The notes beneath the pieces were generated by a model. The model saw only the letters and a program-made list of their open reading frames with translations, did no database searches and was not told the DNA's origin. A stretch of DNA of 37,102 nucleotides from Candidatus Aldehydirespirator catecholifindens (lineage in GTDB: Bacteria > Actinomycetota > Acidimicrobiia > Acidimicrobiales > Aldehydirespiratoraceae), in the NCBI GenBank assembly GCA_028283245.1, contig JAPYNU010000070.1:1-37102 (forward strand), given 5' to 3'. A program made the translations under genes and the position numbers. Positions 1 through 8,165 of the stretch are shown one piece after another; position 1 is the first letter of the stretch; each line of letters opens with the position of its first letter.

Positions 1-195
1 GCTGCACCCCGACACGGTAACCCGCCCCACCCCAGAACACCCGACTCATCACCGGCGCTAGATGGACCGGTGAGCCTCGGTGACCCAAAGCTAACTTACA
101 GCCCACAAGTAATGTAGCCCAAGCCTGTGACACAATCCACCGAATCGCACTGGCCCCGCGAGAGCGGCGGTCTGTGCAGATGCGGCTTGTGACTT

Positions 196-885
196 TTAGG
201 TCTCTAGTACCGCTGTTACCTCTTCATGGGTCAAACGGCGGAAAGCGCGCCGTCCGTTGCCTCGGTCAAGCACGGCCGCTTCGAGGCTGGCAGCGCTGAG
301 CGTGCGATCCGGTCCAGCCAGCACAGCCACCGCAGCCCTAAACCCATCAGCTAAAGACCGCGGCTGTGGAGGCAAGGCTTCATCGAAACGCTCCGCTAGT
401 TCTTCGGTTTCGCCGCCGAGCACCACCCGATCGGACTCATCAGCAACAGTGCCGTCATAAAGAATGTGAAACATCTGATCGCCCGAACCATCAGCAGCCA
501 GCCCGACTTCGGCCACCAAGATCTCAACTTCCATCGGCTTGAGTTCATGAGTGAAGACATGTCCCAGGCTTTGGGCGTAGGCGTTGGCGAGGCTGCGAGC
601 GTCTACATCCTCACGACTGAAAGCAAAGCCTTTCAAGTCGGCGTGACGCACCCCCGCGATACGCAACTGATCGAACTCGTTGTAACGCCCCACTCCAGCA
701 AAAGCGATCCGATCATAGATTTCGCTGACTTTGCGCAGAGTGCTCGAGTTGTTTTCGGCGACTATGGCGATGCCTTCGCGGTAACAGAAAGCAACCAAGC
801 TGCGACCCCGAGCGATGCCTTTGCGGGCATAGTCGGCCTTGTCTTTCATCATCTGCTCGGGTGGAGCGTAGAAAGGCATGGTCAT
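196..885 (-). CDS. prcA: 20S proteasome alpha subunit PrcA
   Basis: This 229-residue protein is the non-catalytic alpha subunit that forms the outer rings and gates of the bacterial 20S proteasome. The N-terminal stretch with PEQMMKDKADYARKGIARGRS, followed by VAENNSSTLRKVSEIYDRI, matches mycobacterial PrcA closely. It has no propeptide and no N-terminal catalytic threonine, as expected for an alpha subunit. Its ATG start overlaps the prcB stop in an ATGA tetranucleotide, which points to translational coupling and equimolar synthesis with the beta subunit. The length is close to that of the mycobacterial protein, but the acidic C-terminal tail of the mycobacterial protein is shorter here. It is the last gene of the pup-prcB-prcA transcript. 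The pafA ligase gene that often follows in actinobacteria is not seen before the window edge. Confidence 0.97.
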   Translation of the reverse strand: MTMPFYAPPEQMMKDKADYARKGIARGRSLVAFCYREGIAIVAENNSSTLRKVSEIYDRIAFAGVGRYNEFDQLRIAGVRHADLKGFAFSREDVDARSLANAYAQSLGHVFTHELKPMEVEILVAEVGLAADGSGDQMFHILYDGTVADESDRVVLGGETEELAERFDEALPPQPRSLADGFRAAVAVLAGPDRTLSAASLEAAVLDRGNGRRAFRRLTHEEVTAVLET

Positions 886-1736
886 GACTTTCGACGGCCT
901 CCGTCGCCGTCTCGGCGGTTACGATGACGGCCCAGCAGTCGCTCGGTGCGACGCCTCAGTTCAGTGTCTTGAAGACGTCGATAACCGGCATCATCAATCA
1001 CAGCCACTACAGGGAACACGTCACGCACCGGGTCGGGTCCTCCAGTAGCAGAATCGGCATCGGAAGCAACAAACAGTGCCTCCAAAACTAGATCAGTTGC
1101 CGCCGCAGCGCTCAGCGAAGGGCGGAAACCCATTTTCACCACCGTCTCGGCGTGCAAGGCACCCGATCCAGTGGTGGCGTAATCGCGCTCTTCGTATCGT
1201 CCGCCGGTGACGTCATAGTCGAACAGTCGCCCGCGATCTGCTGCTAGATCAAAGCCTGCGAAGATCGGCACCACCACTAGGCCCTGCATCGCCGCTGGCA
1301 GATTGGCCCGCACCATCTGGGCCAGTTGGTTGGCTTTGCCTTCAAGGCTAATCGGGGTGCCCTCAACCTTTTCATAATGCTCAAGCTGCAACTGGAACAG
1401 CCGCACCATCTCGCGGGCGGGGCCAGCAGCACCAGCGATAGCCACGCCAGAGTGCTGATCCGCCGGGAACACCTTCTCAATGCGGTGGCTGCTAATCAGA
1501 TGCCCGGCTGTAGCGCGCCGATCACCGGCAAGCACCACTCCACCGCTATAGCGCACAGCCAGACAGGTAGTGCCGTGAGGCACATCAACCACCATAGGTG
1601 CCGTCGCCGCGGCACCGTCAAAGCCACCGACCCCTACAAAAGTGGCAATGTCACCGCGGCTCGTACCAGTGCGTTGCAGCAACGCCGCAAAACTAGGGCC
1701 AGGATCATCATGTGGCCCGAAGCGGGGCAGGCTCAC
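882..1736 (-). CDS. prcB: 20S proteasome beta subunit PrcB, with propeptide
   Basis: This 284-residue protein is the catalytic beta subunit of the 20S proteasome, an N-terminal threonine hydrolase. A 55-residue propeptide ends in Gly55 and is expected to be removed autocatalytically to expose Thr56. The mature part begins TTCLAVRY and carries D17 and K33 (mature numbering), the residues that complete the active site in this family. The GTG start overlaps the pup stop as GTGA, and the gene end overlaps prcA as ATGA, so pup, prcB and prcA form one tightly coupled unit. Nothing looks damaged. Substrates should be proteins tagged with Pup and unfolded by the Mpa/ARC ATPase encoded at 9510-11264. 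Confidence 0.97.
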   Translation of the reverse strand: MSLPRFGPHDDPGPSFAALLQRTGTSRGDIATFVGVGGFDGAAATAPMVVDVPHGTTCLAVRYSGGVVLAGDRRATAGHLISSHRIEKVFPADQHSGVAIAGAAGPAREMVRLFQLQLEHYEKVEGTPISLEGKANQLAQMVRANLPAAMQGLVVVPIFAGFDLAADRGRLFDYDVTGGRYEERDYATTGSGALHAETVVKMGFRPSLSAAAATDLVLEALFVASDADSATGGPDPVRDVFPVVAVIDDAGYRRLQDTELRRRTERLLGRHRNRRDGDGGRRKS

Positions 1737-1927
1737 TCGCCGCCCTTTTGGATGTAGCTCTTGACGAAATCCTCAGCGTTGCTTTCTAGCACTTCGTCAA
1801 TCTCGTCAAGCAGGTCATCGAGTTGATCGTTGATCTCGGTGCTGCGCTCGGTTGCGGCAGGGGCGGCTTCCACGGTCTGCTCACGATTGGATGGTGACGG
1901 TTTACGGATCTGCTCTCGTTCGGCCAC
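1733..1927 (-). CDS. pup: Prokaryotic ubiquitin-like protein Pup, C-terminal Gly-Gly-Glu
   Basis: This 64-residue protein is the small, mostly disordered modifier that is attached through its C-terminal glutamate to lysines of target proteins. The second half (DQLDDLLDEIDEVLESNAEDF) is the conserved segment that forms a coiled coil with the ATPase, and the last residues are KGGE. The gene therefore encodes the ligation-ready Glu form. Mycobacterial Pup ends in Gln and must first be deamidated by Dop. The start is GTG, preceded by a strong ribosome-binding site (GAGGAGG at about 1932-1938). A 115-base gap separates it from dop, and a TTGACA hexamer at 1960-1965 (minus strand) could belong to an internal promoter, although I see no convincing -10 element. 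Confidence 0.95.
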   Translation of the reverse strand: MAEREQIRKPSPSNREQTVEAAPAATERSTEINDQLDDLLDEIDEVLESNAEDFVKSYIQKGGE

Positions 1928-2042
1928 TGGATTCCTCCTCGCCTTGCTACCTGCTTAGCTGTCAACTGAAACTATTCAACGACACTGAGCGACACGACGA
2001 TGAGCGTCACTGAGAATCGCGTTGAGGGTTCAACTAGAGAGG

Positions 2043-3560
2043 TTAGGCGTGGGTCACTCCTAAACGACGCAACAACTCGATAGCGGAGTCGCAGCCCTCA
2101 AACATGTCACCCACATGTCTTACCGTGCCACGGTTAGGTTCAGGCATCGAAACTCGGCGAAGCGAACCCTCACCCACATCAAAAACGATCGAATCCCAGT
2201 TGGCAACCACCACCTCAGCAGCGAAGCGCTGCAGGCAGCGCCCCCGAAAAAAAGCCCGAGTGTCAGTCGGGGGTTCGCTCATGGCTCGCTGCGCTTCAGC
2301 CTCGTCAACCAGAGTTTCGAGTCCAGCACGAGCAGCCAGCGACTTGTCGGGACGTAGATCGTGGTATTGGATGTCCACAGCCCGCAGCCGAGCATCGCTC
2401 CAAGCAAGTTTGTGACGCTCACGAAACGCTTCCAGCAGGCGCAGTTTAGCGATCCAGTCGATCTGGCTGGCGAGCTTCGACGAGTCCTGCTGCAAATCCT
2501 CAAGCACCGACTCCCAGCGGCTCAGCACAACTGGCGTGATGTCACCGCCCACAGCTTCGGTGCCTCTGGTCTCCACATAAGCGCGCGCCGCGGCCAAGAG
2601 TTCCCATTGCACATCCAAAGCGGTAATAGTTGAACCGTCCTCTAGTTCCAGCGGTGCGCGCAGCGACAAATCGCGACTCACCTCGCGAAGCGCTGCCACT
2701 GGTGAAACGAACCGCAGTTCGCGCCCCACAGCGTCGTCCTCTGTCAATGCCATAACTAATGCGGTTGTGCCGACCTTGAGGAACGTGGCGACTTGTGACA
2801 TGTTGGCATCGCCGACGATCACATGAAGACGCCGATATTTGGCCGCGTCGGCGTGGGGTTCGTCACGCGTGTTGACGATGGGGCGTTTCAGCGTGGTTTC
2901 CAAGCCCACTTCTTCTTCAATGAAATCAGCTCTCTGCGATAGCTGATAGCCGATGTCGTCGACGCGCATGCCTGCGGTTTCGATGCCGATCTTGCCCGCG
3001 CCGCAAAAGATCTGGCGTGTCACGAAATGTGCAGTGGCGTTAGTGACGATGCGCGAGAACGGCACTGAACGGCTCATCAAATAGTTCTCGTGACAGCCGT
3101 AGCTGTTGCCTTTGCCGTCAGAGTTGTTTTTGTAGACGACGATTTCTTCTCCCTCAGGCAGCAGCAGCTCCGCCGACGCCATGGAACGAACTGCAATCAA
3201 TTCCGCTGCCCGGTCATAAACAACCACCGAGCGAGCGTCAGTGCATTCTGGGGTGGACAACTCGGGGTGAGCATGATCCACGTAGTAGCGAGCCCCGTTG
3301 GTGAGCACAGCATTCACAAGATGCGTCTCGATTTGCGGTGCTTGAGCGTCGGGGGGTGCGCCACCTCTGGCGTCATGGCCGGGGCGTTCCTCAGTGAAAT
3401 CCCAACCAACAGCACCACGAGCAGGTGCCGGTGAAGGCTGTAAAGCGATCAGATACGCGTTGATCAGCATTGATGATGCCGAAATTGGGTTCGGTTCTGA
3501 GATGCCTCGATGAACAATGCCGTATTCGGTTTCGAGGCCGACGGTCTTGGGAACTGCCAC
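2043..3560 (-). CDS. dop: Depupylase/deamidase Dop
   Basis: This 505-residue carboxylate-amine ligase-like enzyme removes Pup from tagged proteins, and in other species also deamidates Pup-Gln. The N-terminal GLETEYG holds the metal-binding glutamates. TNGARYYVDHAHPELSTPE includes the aspartate used as nucleophile, KNNSDGKGNSYGCHENY and NTRDEPHADA are nucleotide/metal-site motifs, and PPTDTRAFFRGRCLQRF is near the C-terminus. A segment at roughly residues 44-80, before TNGAR, corresponds to the Dop-specific loop. That loop and the close fit to mycobacterial Dop favour Dop over the ligase PafA. Because the local Pup already ends in Glu, the expected main role is depupylation. The start codon is GTG with no obvious ribosome-binding site. 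Confidence 0.93.
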   Translation of the reverse strand: MAVPKTVGLETEYGIVHRGISEPNPISASSMLINAYLIALQPSPAPARGAVGWDFTEERPGHDARGGAPPDAQAPQIETHLVNAVLTNGARYYVDHAHPELSTPECTDARSVVVYDRAAELIAVRSMASAELLLPEGEEIVVYKNNSDGKGNSYGCHENYLMSRSVPFSRIVTNATAHFVTRQIFCGAGKIGIETAGMRVDDIGYQLSQRADFIEEEVGLETTLKRPIVNTRDEPHADAAKYRRLHVIVGDANMSQVATFLKVGTTALVMALTEDDAVGRELRFVSPVAALREVSRDLSLRAPLELEDGSTITALDVQWELLAAARAYVETRGTEAVGGDITPVVLSRWESVLEDLQQDSSKLASQIDWIAKLRLLEAFRERHKLAWSDARLRAVDIQYHDLRPDKSLAARAGLETLVDEAEAQRAMSEPPTDTRAFFRGRCLQRFAAEVVVANWDSIVFDVGEGSLRRVSMPEPNRGTVRHVGDMFEGCDSAIELLRRLGVTHA

Positions 3561-3696
3561 AGTTGCGACGCTATCGCAAGACTCAGCCAGCCTTGAGAGT
3601 CACGCAGCACGAGCGCGTCCCAAGAGCAGATCAGCCGAGTAGCGCGCTCGGTGAGATCAGATGATCAGAGCCACCCGAAATGGGCTTACAGGAGGC

Positions 3697-4479
3697 TCAG
3701 AGGATCTGCGAAAGGAACAGCTTGGTGCGGTCTTCGGTGGGGTTAGTGAAGAAATGCTCGGGTGTGCCGGTCTCTACTAGTTGGCCTTCTTCCATGAAGA
3801 TCACCCGGTCTGCGACCTCGCGTGCGAAACCCATTTCGTGGGTGACCACCATCATGGTCATACCCGATCGAGCTAGTTCTTTCATCACGTCAAGCACTTC
3901 TTTAATCATCTCGGGATCAAGAGCCGAGGTGGGCTCATCAAACAACATGATGCGTGGCTCCATGGCCAGCGCCCTAGCGATAGCCACTCGCTGCTGCTGT
4001 CCGCCCGATAGCTGACCCGGATACTTTTCAGCCTGTTCGGGTATGCCGACACGCTCAAGCAGTGATCGGGCTATTTCTTCAGCTTCACGCTTGGGCTTTT
4101 TGCGCACCCAGATCGGTGCCAAAGTAACGTTGTCAAGCACGGTGAGATGCGGGAACAGGTTGAACTGCTGAAACACCATCCCCACCTCTGAGCGAATCTT
4201 CTCGATATTGCGCAAGTCGTTGGTTAGCTCTACGCCGTCGATAACGATGCGACCCTCTTGATGGACTTCAAGACGGTTGATGCAGCGGATCCATGTGGAC
4301 TTGCCCGATCCCGACGGACCGAGAACCACCACCACCTCCCGCTCTTTTATGACAGCGCTGATGGAGTCAAGCGCCTGAAAGTCGCCGAACCATTTACTGA
4401 CACCTTGGCACACAATCATGTCGTTGCGCGCCGCAAGCTCTTCGGTTAGGGCTGTGGTGGCATCGCCTACGCTGCTCAT
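3697..4479 (-). CDS. aapP: Polar amino-acid ABC transporter ATPase, AapP type
   Basis: This 260-residue protein is the ATP-hydrolysing subunit of an amino-acid importer of the polar amino-acid (PAAT) family. It shows the Walker A motif GPSGSGKST near residue 55, the Q-loop in [13 protein letters not shown], the signature LSGGQQQR, and Walker B with the D-loop in [12 protein letters not shown], followed by the H-loop in VVTHEMG. Length and motifs match GlnQ/AapP proteins. The ATG start has a good ribosome-binding site (AAGGAGA) on the minus strand. It is the last gene of the importer operon, 57 bases after the AapM-type permease. About 136 bases with no recognisable gene separate it from dop, so read-through into the proteasome genes is possible but not shown. 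Confidence 0.93.
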   Translation of the reverse strand: MSSVGDATTALTEELAARNDMIVCQGVSKWFGDFQALDSISAVIKEREVVVVLGPSGSGKSTWIRCINRLEVHQEGRIVIDGVELTNDLRNIEKIRSEVGMVFQQFNLFPHLTVLDNVTLAPIWVRKKPKREAEEIARSLLERVGIPEQAEKYPGQLSGGQQQRVAIARALAMEPRIMLFDEPTSALDPEMIKEVLDVMKELARSGMTMMVVTHEMGFAREVADRVIFMEEGQLVETGTPEHFFTNPTEDRTKLFLSQIL

Positions 4480-4536
4480 CGCTGGTCTCCTTCGTCTTCA
4501 GTATCTGCGTTCATTGGCATTTGCGTTCATTAACGG

Positions 4537-6468
4537 TCAGCGCTCCCCCACTCCCAGTTGCTTCTCTAGACGCTGACTGCGTTTCGACATGCTGTAGGCA
4601 AAAATCCAGTAAACCCCGCAAACAAACAGCAGTCCCTCGCGTTTTACCCCCAAGAACTCAGTCTGCGCCGGTATCACGTTGTTGGCCATACGCAACACAT
4701 CAAACAAGCCGATCACGGCAAGCAGTGATGTCTCTTTGAAGGTGGCGATCGCTTGGCCTACCAGCGGCGGAATCGACACTCTCAACGACTGCGGCAAAAC
4801 GATGAAAATGGTGCGCTGCAAAGCAGTAAGACCCACTGCGTCGGAAGCCTCGAACTGGCCACGGCGGATCGACTGCAGACCGCCGCGCACGTTCTCCGCG
4901 AGATATGCCGCTGAGAACAGCGTGTAACCCAAAACTGCTGAGGCCAGAACACTGATCTCCATGCCGTCGGGCAAAAACAGGTTGAGAATGATCGTAAAGA
5001 AAATGAGAACGGTGATCAGCGGCACTCCCCTGATTACTTCAATAAAACTGGTGGACATAACCCGAAAGATCGGCAGTTTTGACGTGCGTGCCAGAGCCAG
5101 CATCACCCCAAGCGGGAACGACAACAGCAGCGTGAAAGCTGCCACAACCAAAGTCACTCCAAACCCACCAACAAAAGCTTCGGTGGGGGTCTCCACACTT
5201 GACGGTGAGTTCATCAGTGTCGCCATGTAATGAAACACCGCCATGACGACTGCCCACACTGTCAGCAGCCGCAGTCGCTTGGAACGATCACCTGCGAAGT
5301 TGTGTGCCAGCAACGCTGCCAAGGCGACCAGCAAGAAACTCAGCCGCACCTTCTGAAGCATCGGATACCAGCCCCAGAAGGCAGCCACCCAGTTGAACGC
5401 CGCCAAACCCAGCAGCAGAGCGGCGATGATGCGACCGAGTTCGCCGATGCGCTGATCCGTCAGCAGCCACAGCACAGCCGCCCCACCGGCAGCAAACAGC
5501 ACCCCAAGGGGAATATCCACGCTCAGCACCCGGTCCCAGTCAAGGTCAGGATCTCTCAACACCACCCAATAGAGCACAAACGGGCACGCCAGCCAGCACA
5601 AGTTGAGCGCAAGCGTGAAATTGGATCCAGCACCAGCTTGGCGCAGCCTTCGTCCGGCCGCTAGCGCCACAGCGAGCAGCAGCCACATCACTGTCCACGG
5701 AAGTTTGGTGGACATGGCCACGGTGCGGCCCGGCTCGGCGATGAACTCGCCGTCGGTGAACGCGTAATGACCCCACGGATAAACCCATGCCGACAACACC
5801 ACAATCGCGGTTACGCCCATGAACAATTCCACCGACGGCACGAAAGTGCTGCGACGTCGCTCATCTCCGAACCTGAACCACAAAGCTGCTCCTGCTGTGG
5901 CTAGCAGCGCAGCCGCAAGCCACCACCCCCAACGGTCGACCATTGCCTCAGCGAAAGACTCTCGGATCACGCCCGAGTCATTGCGACGCACGCTGCCGTC
6001 GGCATTGCTGAGAGCAGAAGGCTCTCGCAACACCACGCCTAACGCCACCACTGCGCCTAGTGCCATAAGACCCGACGACAGCCTCTTCACAGAAACCCCT
6101 CGGGCGGTTGTCGCAGCGAGCCCCACCGACAGTCCAGCTAGCACAGCAATAGTGCCCACACACACCCAGATGCGGACGTATTGCTCTTCGGGGTAGGCGT
6201 GGGTGAAAAGCAGCCGCAGGTTGGTGCGGACAGCGTCCCACTCACGCTCTTCGCTGAAAGTGAAGTTGAGCAGGCCTCGGGCCGTCAACAGCACCAGCAG
6301 GCCAAACACCACTGTGAGAGCAGAGTTGAACGGCGTTGAGAACAGGTTCTGGCGAATCCACTCTCTTGGCGGCGTGCTCGGCTGCTCGGGTGGCAGCGAC
6401 ACAGCCTCCTCAGCGGTTTGCGATGCTGGGGAAGCGGCTGCGATATCAACAGGGCGCATCTCGGCCAT
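4537..6468 (-). CDS. aapM: Amino-acid ABC transporter permease, AapM type, enlarged
   Basis: This 643-residue membrane protein is one of two permeases of the importer. The C-terminal part is a standard permease domain. It has the EAA-loop YLAENVRGGLQSIRRGQ-FEASDAVGL that docks on the ATPase, with LPQSLRVSIPPLVGQ downstream. The N-terminal region has the NLFSTPFNSALTVVFGLLV stretch typical of AapM/BztC proteins. Between the two lies an extra block of roughly 250 residues that is very hydrophobic and seems to hold about six to eight further membrane segments. AapM relatives known to me are nearer 380-430 residues. The gene starts with ATG one base after the aapQ stop, so the permeases are probably coupled. 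Confidence 0.9.
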   Translation of the reverse strand: MAEMRPVDIAAASPASQTAEEAVSLPPEQPSTPPREWIRQNLFSTPFNSALTVVFGLLVLLTARGLLNFTFSEEREWDAVRTNLRLLFTHAYPEEQYVRIWVCVGTIAVLAGLSVGLAATTARGVSVKRLSSGLMALGAVVALGVVLREPSALSNADGSVRRNDSGVIRESFAEAMVDRWGWWLAAALLATAGAALWFRFGDERRRSTFVPSVELFMGVTAIVVLSAWVYPWGHYAFTDGEFIAEPGRTVAMSTKLPWTVMWLLLAVALAAGRRLRQAGAGSNFTLALNLCWLACPFVLYWVVLRDPDLDWDRVLSVDIPLGVLFAAGGAAVLWLLTDQRIGELGRIIAALLLGLAAFNWVAAFWGWYPMLQKVRLSFLLVALAALLAHNFAGDRSKRLRLLTVWAVVMAVFHYMATLMNSPSSVETPTEAFVGGFGVTLVVAAFTLLLSFPLGVMLALARTSKLPIFRVMSTSFIEVIRGVPLITVLIFFTIILNLFLPDGMEISVLASAVLGYTLFSAAYLAENVRGGLQSIRRGQFEASDAVGLTALQRTIFIVLPQSLRVSIPPLVGQAIATFKETSLLAVIGLFDVLRMANNVIPAQTEFLGVKREGLLFVCGVYWIFAYSMSKRSQRLEKQLGVGER

Positions 6469-6469
6469 T

Positions 6470-8005
6470 TCAGCGCTCCACGATCTTGAGGCGAACGTTG
6501 AAGAAATTGACCACCACAGAGATAGTTAGCGAACAAGTCAAATAGAACAGCATCCAAATCGACACGACCTCCACGGTTTTGCCGGTCTGGTTGTAGATGG
6601 TCTCACCCACCTGCACTAGATCGCTGTAGCCGATTGCGATAGCTAGCGAAGTGTTTTTGGTGAGGTTGAGGTACTGGTTACCCAACGGCGGCAGGATCAC
6701 CCGGAAGGCTTGCGGCAGGATCACCCGTCGCAGCATGGTCAAACGACGCAGCCCCACAGCTTGAGCTGCCTCGGTCTGGCCTTTGGGCACTGACAAAATT
6801 CCGGCACGCACGATCTCGGCAATGAAAGCTGCCGTGTAAAACACCACCCCGAAGTAGACCGCAGCCAAGCCTTGTGTCAGGTTGAGACCCGCGGGACCAT
6901 AGTTGGGAAAATTGCCGGGTTGCTCAATGTCGGGGCGTTTGGCATCAATTGGTTGACCCGTTCGTCCATCGCCGAACTTGTCGCCGAGCACCTCAAAAAG
7001 GTCACGGCCCGAGTTGATTATCCAACTTGACAACCCCGGCCAGCCAATGTTCACAAAGATCGCTACCAACACCGCAACCACCCCAGCGAAGATCACTCGG
7101 AACCAGTCGTCGTCGCTCAGTTTGGCGCGCCCTGCCGGACTGCGATGCTGTGCTAGGAAACGTCTGATCCACAACACCGCCACTAGCAGCGCCGCAACCG
7201 AAAGCAGGATTTGCACCGTCTGCTCGGTTAGAGCGCCAATCCCTGAAGCCAGCCCATCAAAAACGTTACCGACCCACCCGAACACGGGATGCACAAACCA
7301 GCCAACAGCAGCGAAAGCCGCCGTCACAGCCACAAAAGAGGCCACTGGATAGGTGTCACGTCCGGTGGCATCATGCAGACGAGAGCGACGACGCATCACT
7401 AGCCAACCCAGCGCCGCTCCGATCGCCACAACGATCAGCCACTGATAAAAGCCGTCGCTGATAAACACCCGCGGCACCGACACACCCTTGTTGGAGATGT
7501 GAAGCCAGCCAGGTATCGGGCCTTGGTTGATCTCCACTCGCGGCAGGGTGGAGATCACCACAAAAATCAGAATGATCTGCACTAACAGCGGGATGTTGCG
7601 CAGAGTCTCAACAAAAACGCTGCTGATGCGCTTGACGATCCAGTTGCTAGACAACCGCCCCACACCAACAACTACCCCCAGAACGGTTGCAACGATTATC
7701 CCACCTATCGACAGACGGATCGTGTTCACCATGCCAACCCATAAGGCACGCCCGCTGGTGTCGGGGTCGGTGTCGATGCCCGAACTGAGATCGCTGCCCA
7801 GCGGTGCCGACAAAAAGTCAAAGCCGGTGGCGATACCTTTTTTCGCAAGGTTGGATTGTGCTTGCGTCACCAAGAAATAAAGCGCGAACACCACCAGCGA
7901 CAACGCTGCAACCTGCGCTAGCCACTTGAGAACCGTGGCATCACGGTATAACGGCGGGCGTCGCGACTGCGTGGCTGCCAGCGTTGCTTTATCAGTGTTG
8001 GACAC
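6470..8005 (-). CDS. aapQ: Amino-acid ABC transporter permease, AapQ type
   Basis: This 511-residue membrane protein is the second permease of the importer. The C-terminal domain carries the EAA-loop FIAEIVRAGILSVPKGQ-TEAAQAVGL and the LPQAFRVILPPLGNQYLNL stretch typical of the family. The N-terminal half contains the conserved GFDFLSAPLGSDL segment and SFVFVETLRNIPLLVQ-like sequence (read here as SVFVETLRNIPLLVQII). A loop and extra membrane segments between residues about 190 and 320 make it longer than the roughly 400 residues usual for AapQ. The start is GTG with GGAGG about nine bases upstream. The 160-base gap to aapJ contains a perfect 16-base-pair hairpin, which may set the ratio of binding protein to permease. 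Confidence 0.9.
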   Translation of the reverse strand: MSNTDKATLAATQSRRPPLYRDATVLKWLAQVAALSLVVFALYFLVTQAQSNLAKKGIATGFDFLSAPLGSDLSSGIDTDPDTSGRALWVGMVNTIRLSIGGIIVATVLGVVVGVGRLSSNWIVKRISSVFVETLRNIPLLVQIILIFVVISTLPRVEINQGPIPGWLHISNKGVSVPRVFISDGFYQWLIVVAIGAALGWLVMRRRSRLHDATGRDTYPVASFVAVTAAFAAVGWFVHPVFGWVGNVFDGLASGIGALTEQTVQILLSVAALLVAVLWIRRFLAQHRSPAGRAKLSDDDWFRVIFAGVVAVLVAIFVNIGWPGLSSWIINSGRDLFEVLGDKFGDGRTGQPIDAKRPDIEQPGNFPNYGPAGLNLTQGLAAVYFGVVFYTAAFIAEIVRAGILSVPKGQTEAAQAVGLRRLTMLRRVILPQAFRVILPPLGNQYLNLTKNTSLAIAIGYSDLVQVGETIYNQTGKTVEVVSIWMLFYLTCSLTISVVVNFFNVRLKIVER

Positions 8006-8090
8006 GCTGAGGCGCCTCCGAGAACGGGACGTGCTTCAGGCAGATGGCCATGACGCGAGCTTCGTGCCTTTGACTAGATGCTTGAACGCA

Positions 8091-8126
8091 GACGGGGGTC
8101 TGGGACTAGCGTCCCAGACCCCCGTC
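8091..8126 (-). terminator. Perfect 16-bp hairpin between aapJ and aapQ
   Basis: Bases 8091-8106 (GACGGGGGTCTGGGAC) and 8111-8126 are exact reverse complements with a 4-base loop. On the transcribed (minus) strand no T-run follows. It lies in the gap between the binding-protein gene and the first permease gene. Stem-loops in this place are known in other importer operons to stabilise the binding-protein mRNA or to cause partial termination. Which applies here is an inference. Confidence 0.75.
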
Positions 8127-8165
8127 AAACTAGACGATGAGAGTCAGCTAAGTCGGACTCTGTGC

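Noticed and set aside
1..49. Open minus-strand frame beginning with ATG at 49 and running off the left edge
   Set aside because: Only 16 codons are visible, there is no ribosome-binding site, and the sequence does not match the expected PafA start. Too little to call.
466..927. 153-codon plus-strand open frame over prcA/prcB
   Set aside because: It is antisense to two certain genes and has no family-like sequence.
2021..2034. GTTGA-GGGT-TCAAC hairpin between dop and pup
   Set aside because: The stem is only five base pairs and lacks a T-run; expected by chance at this length.
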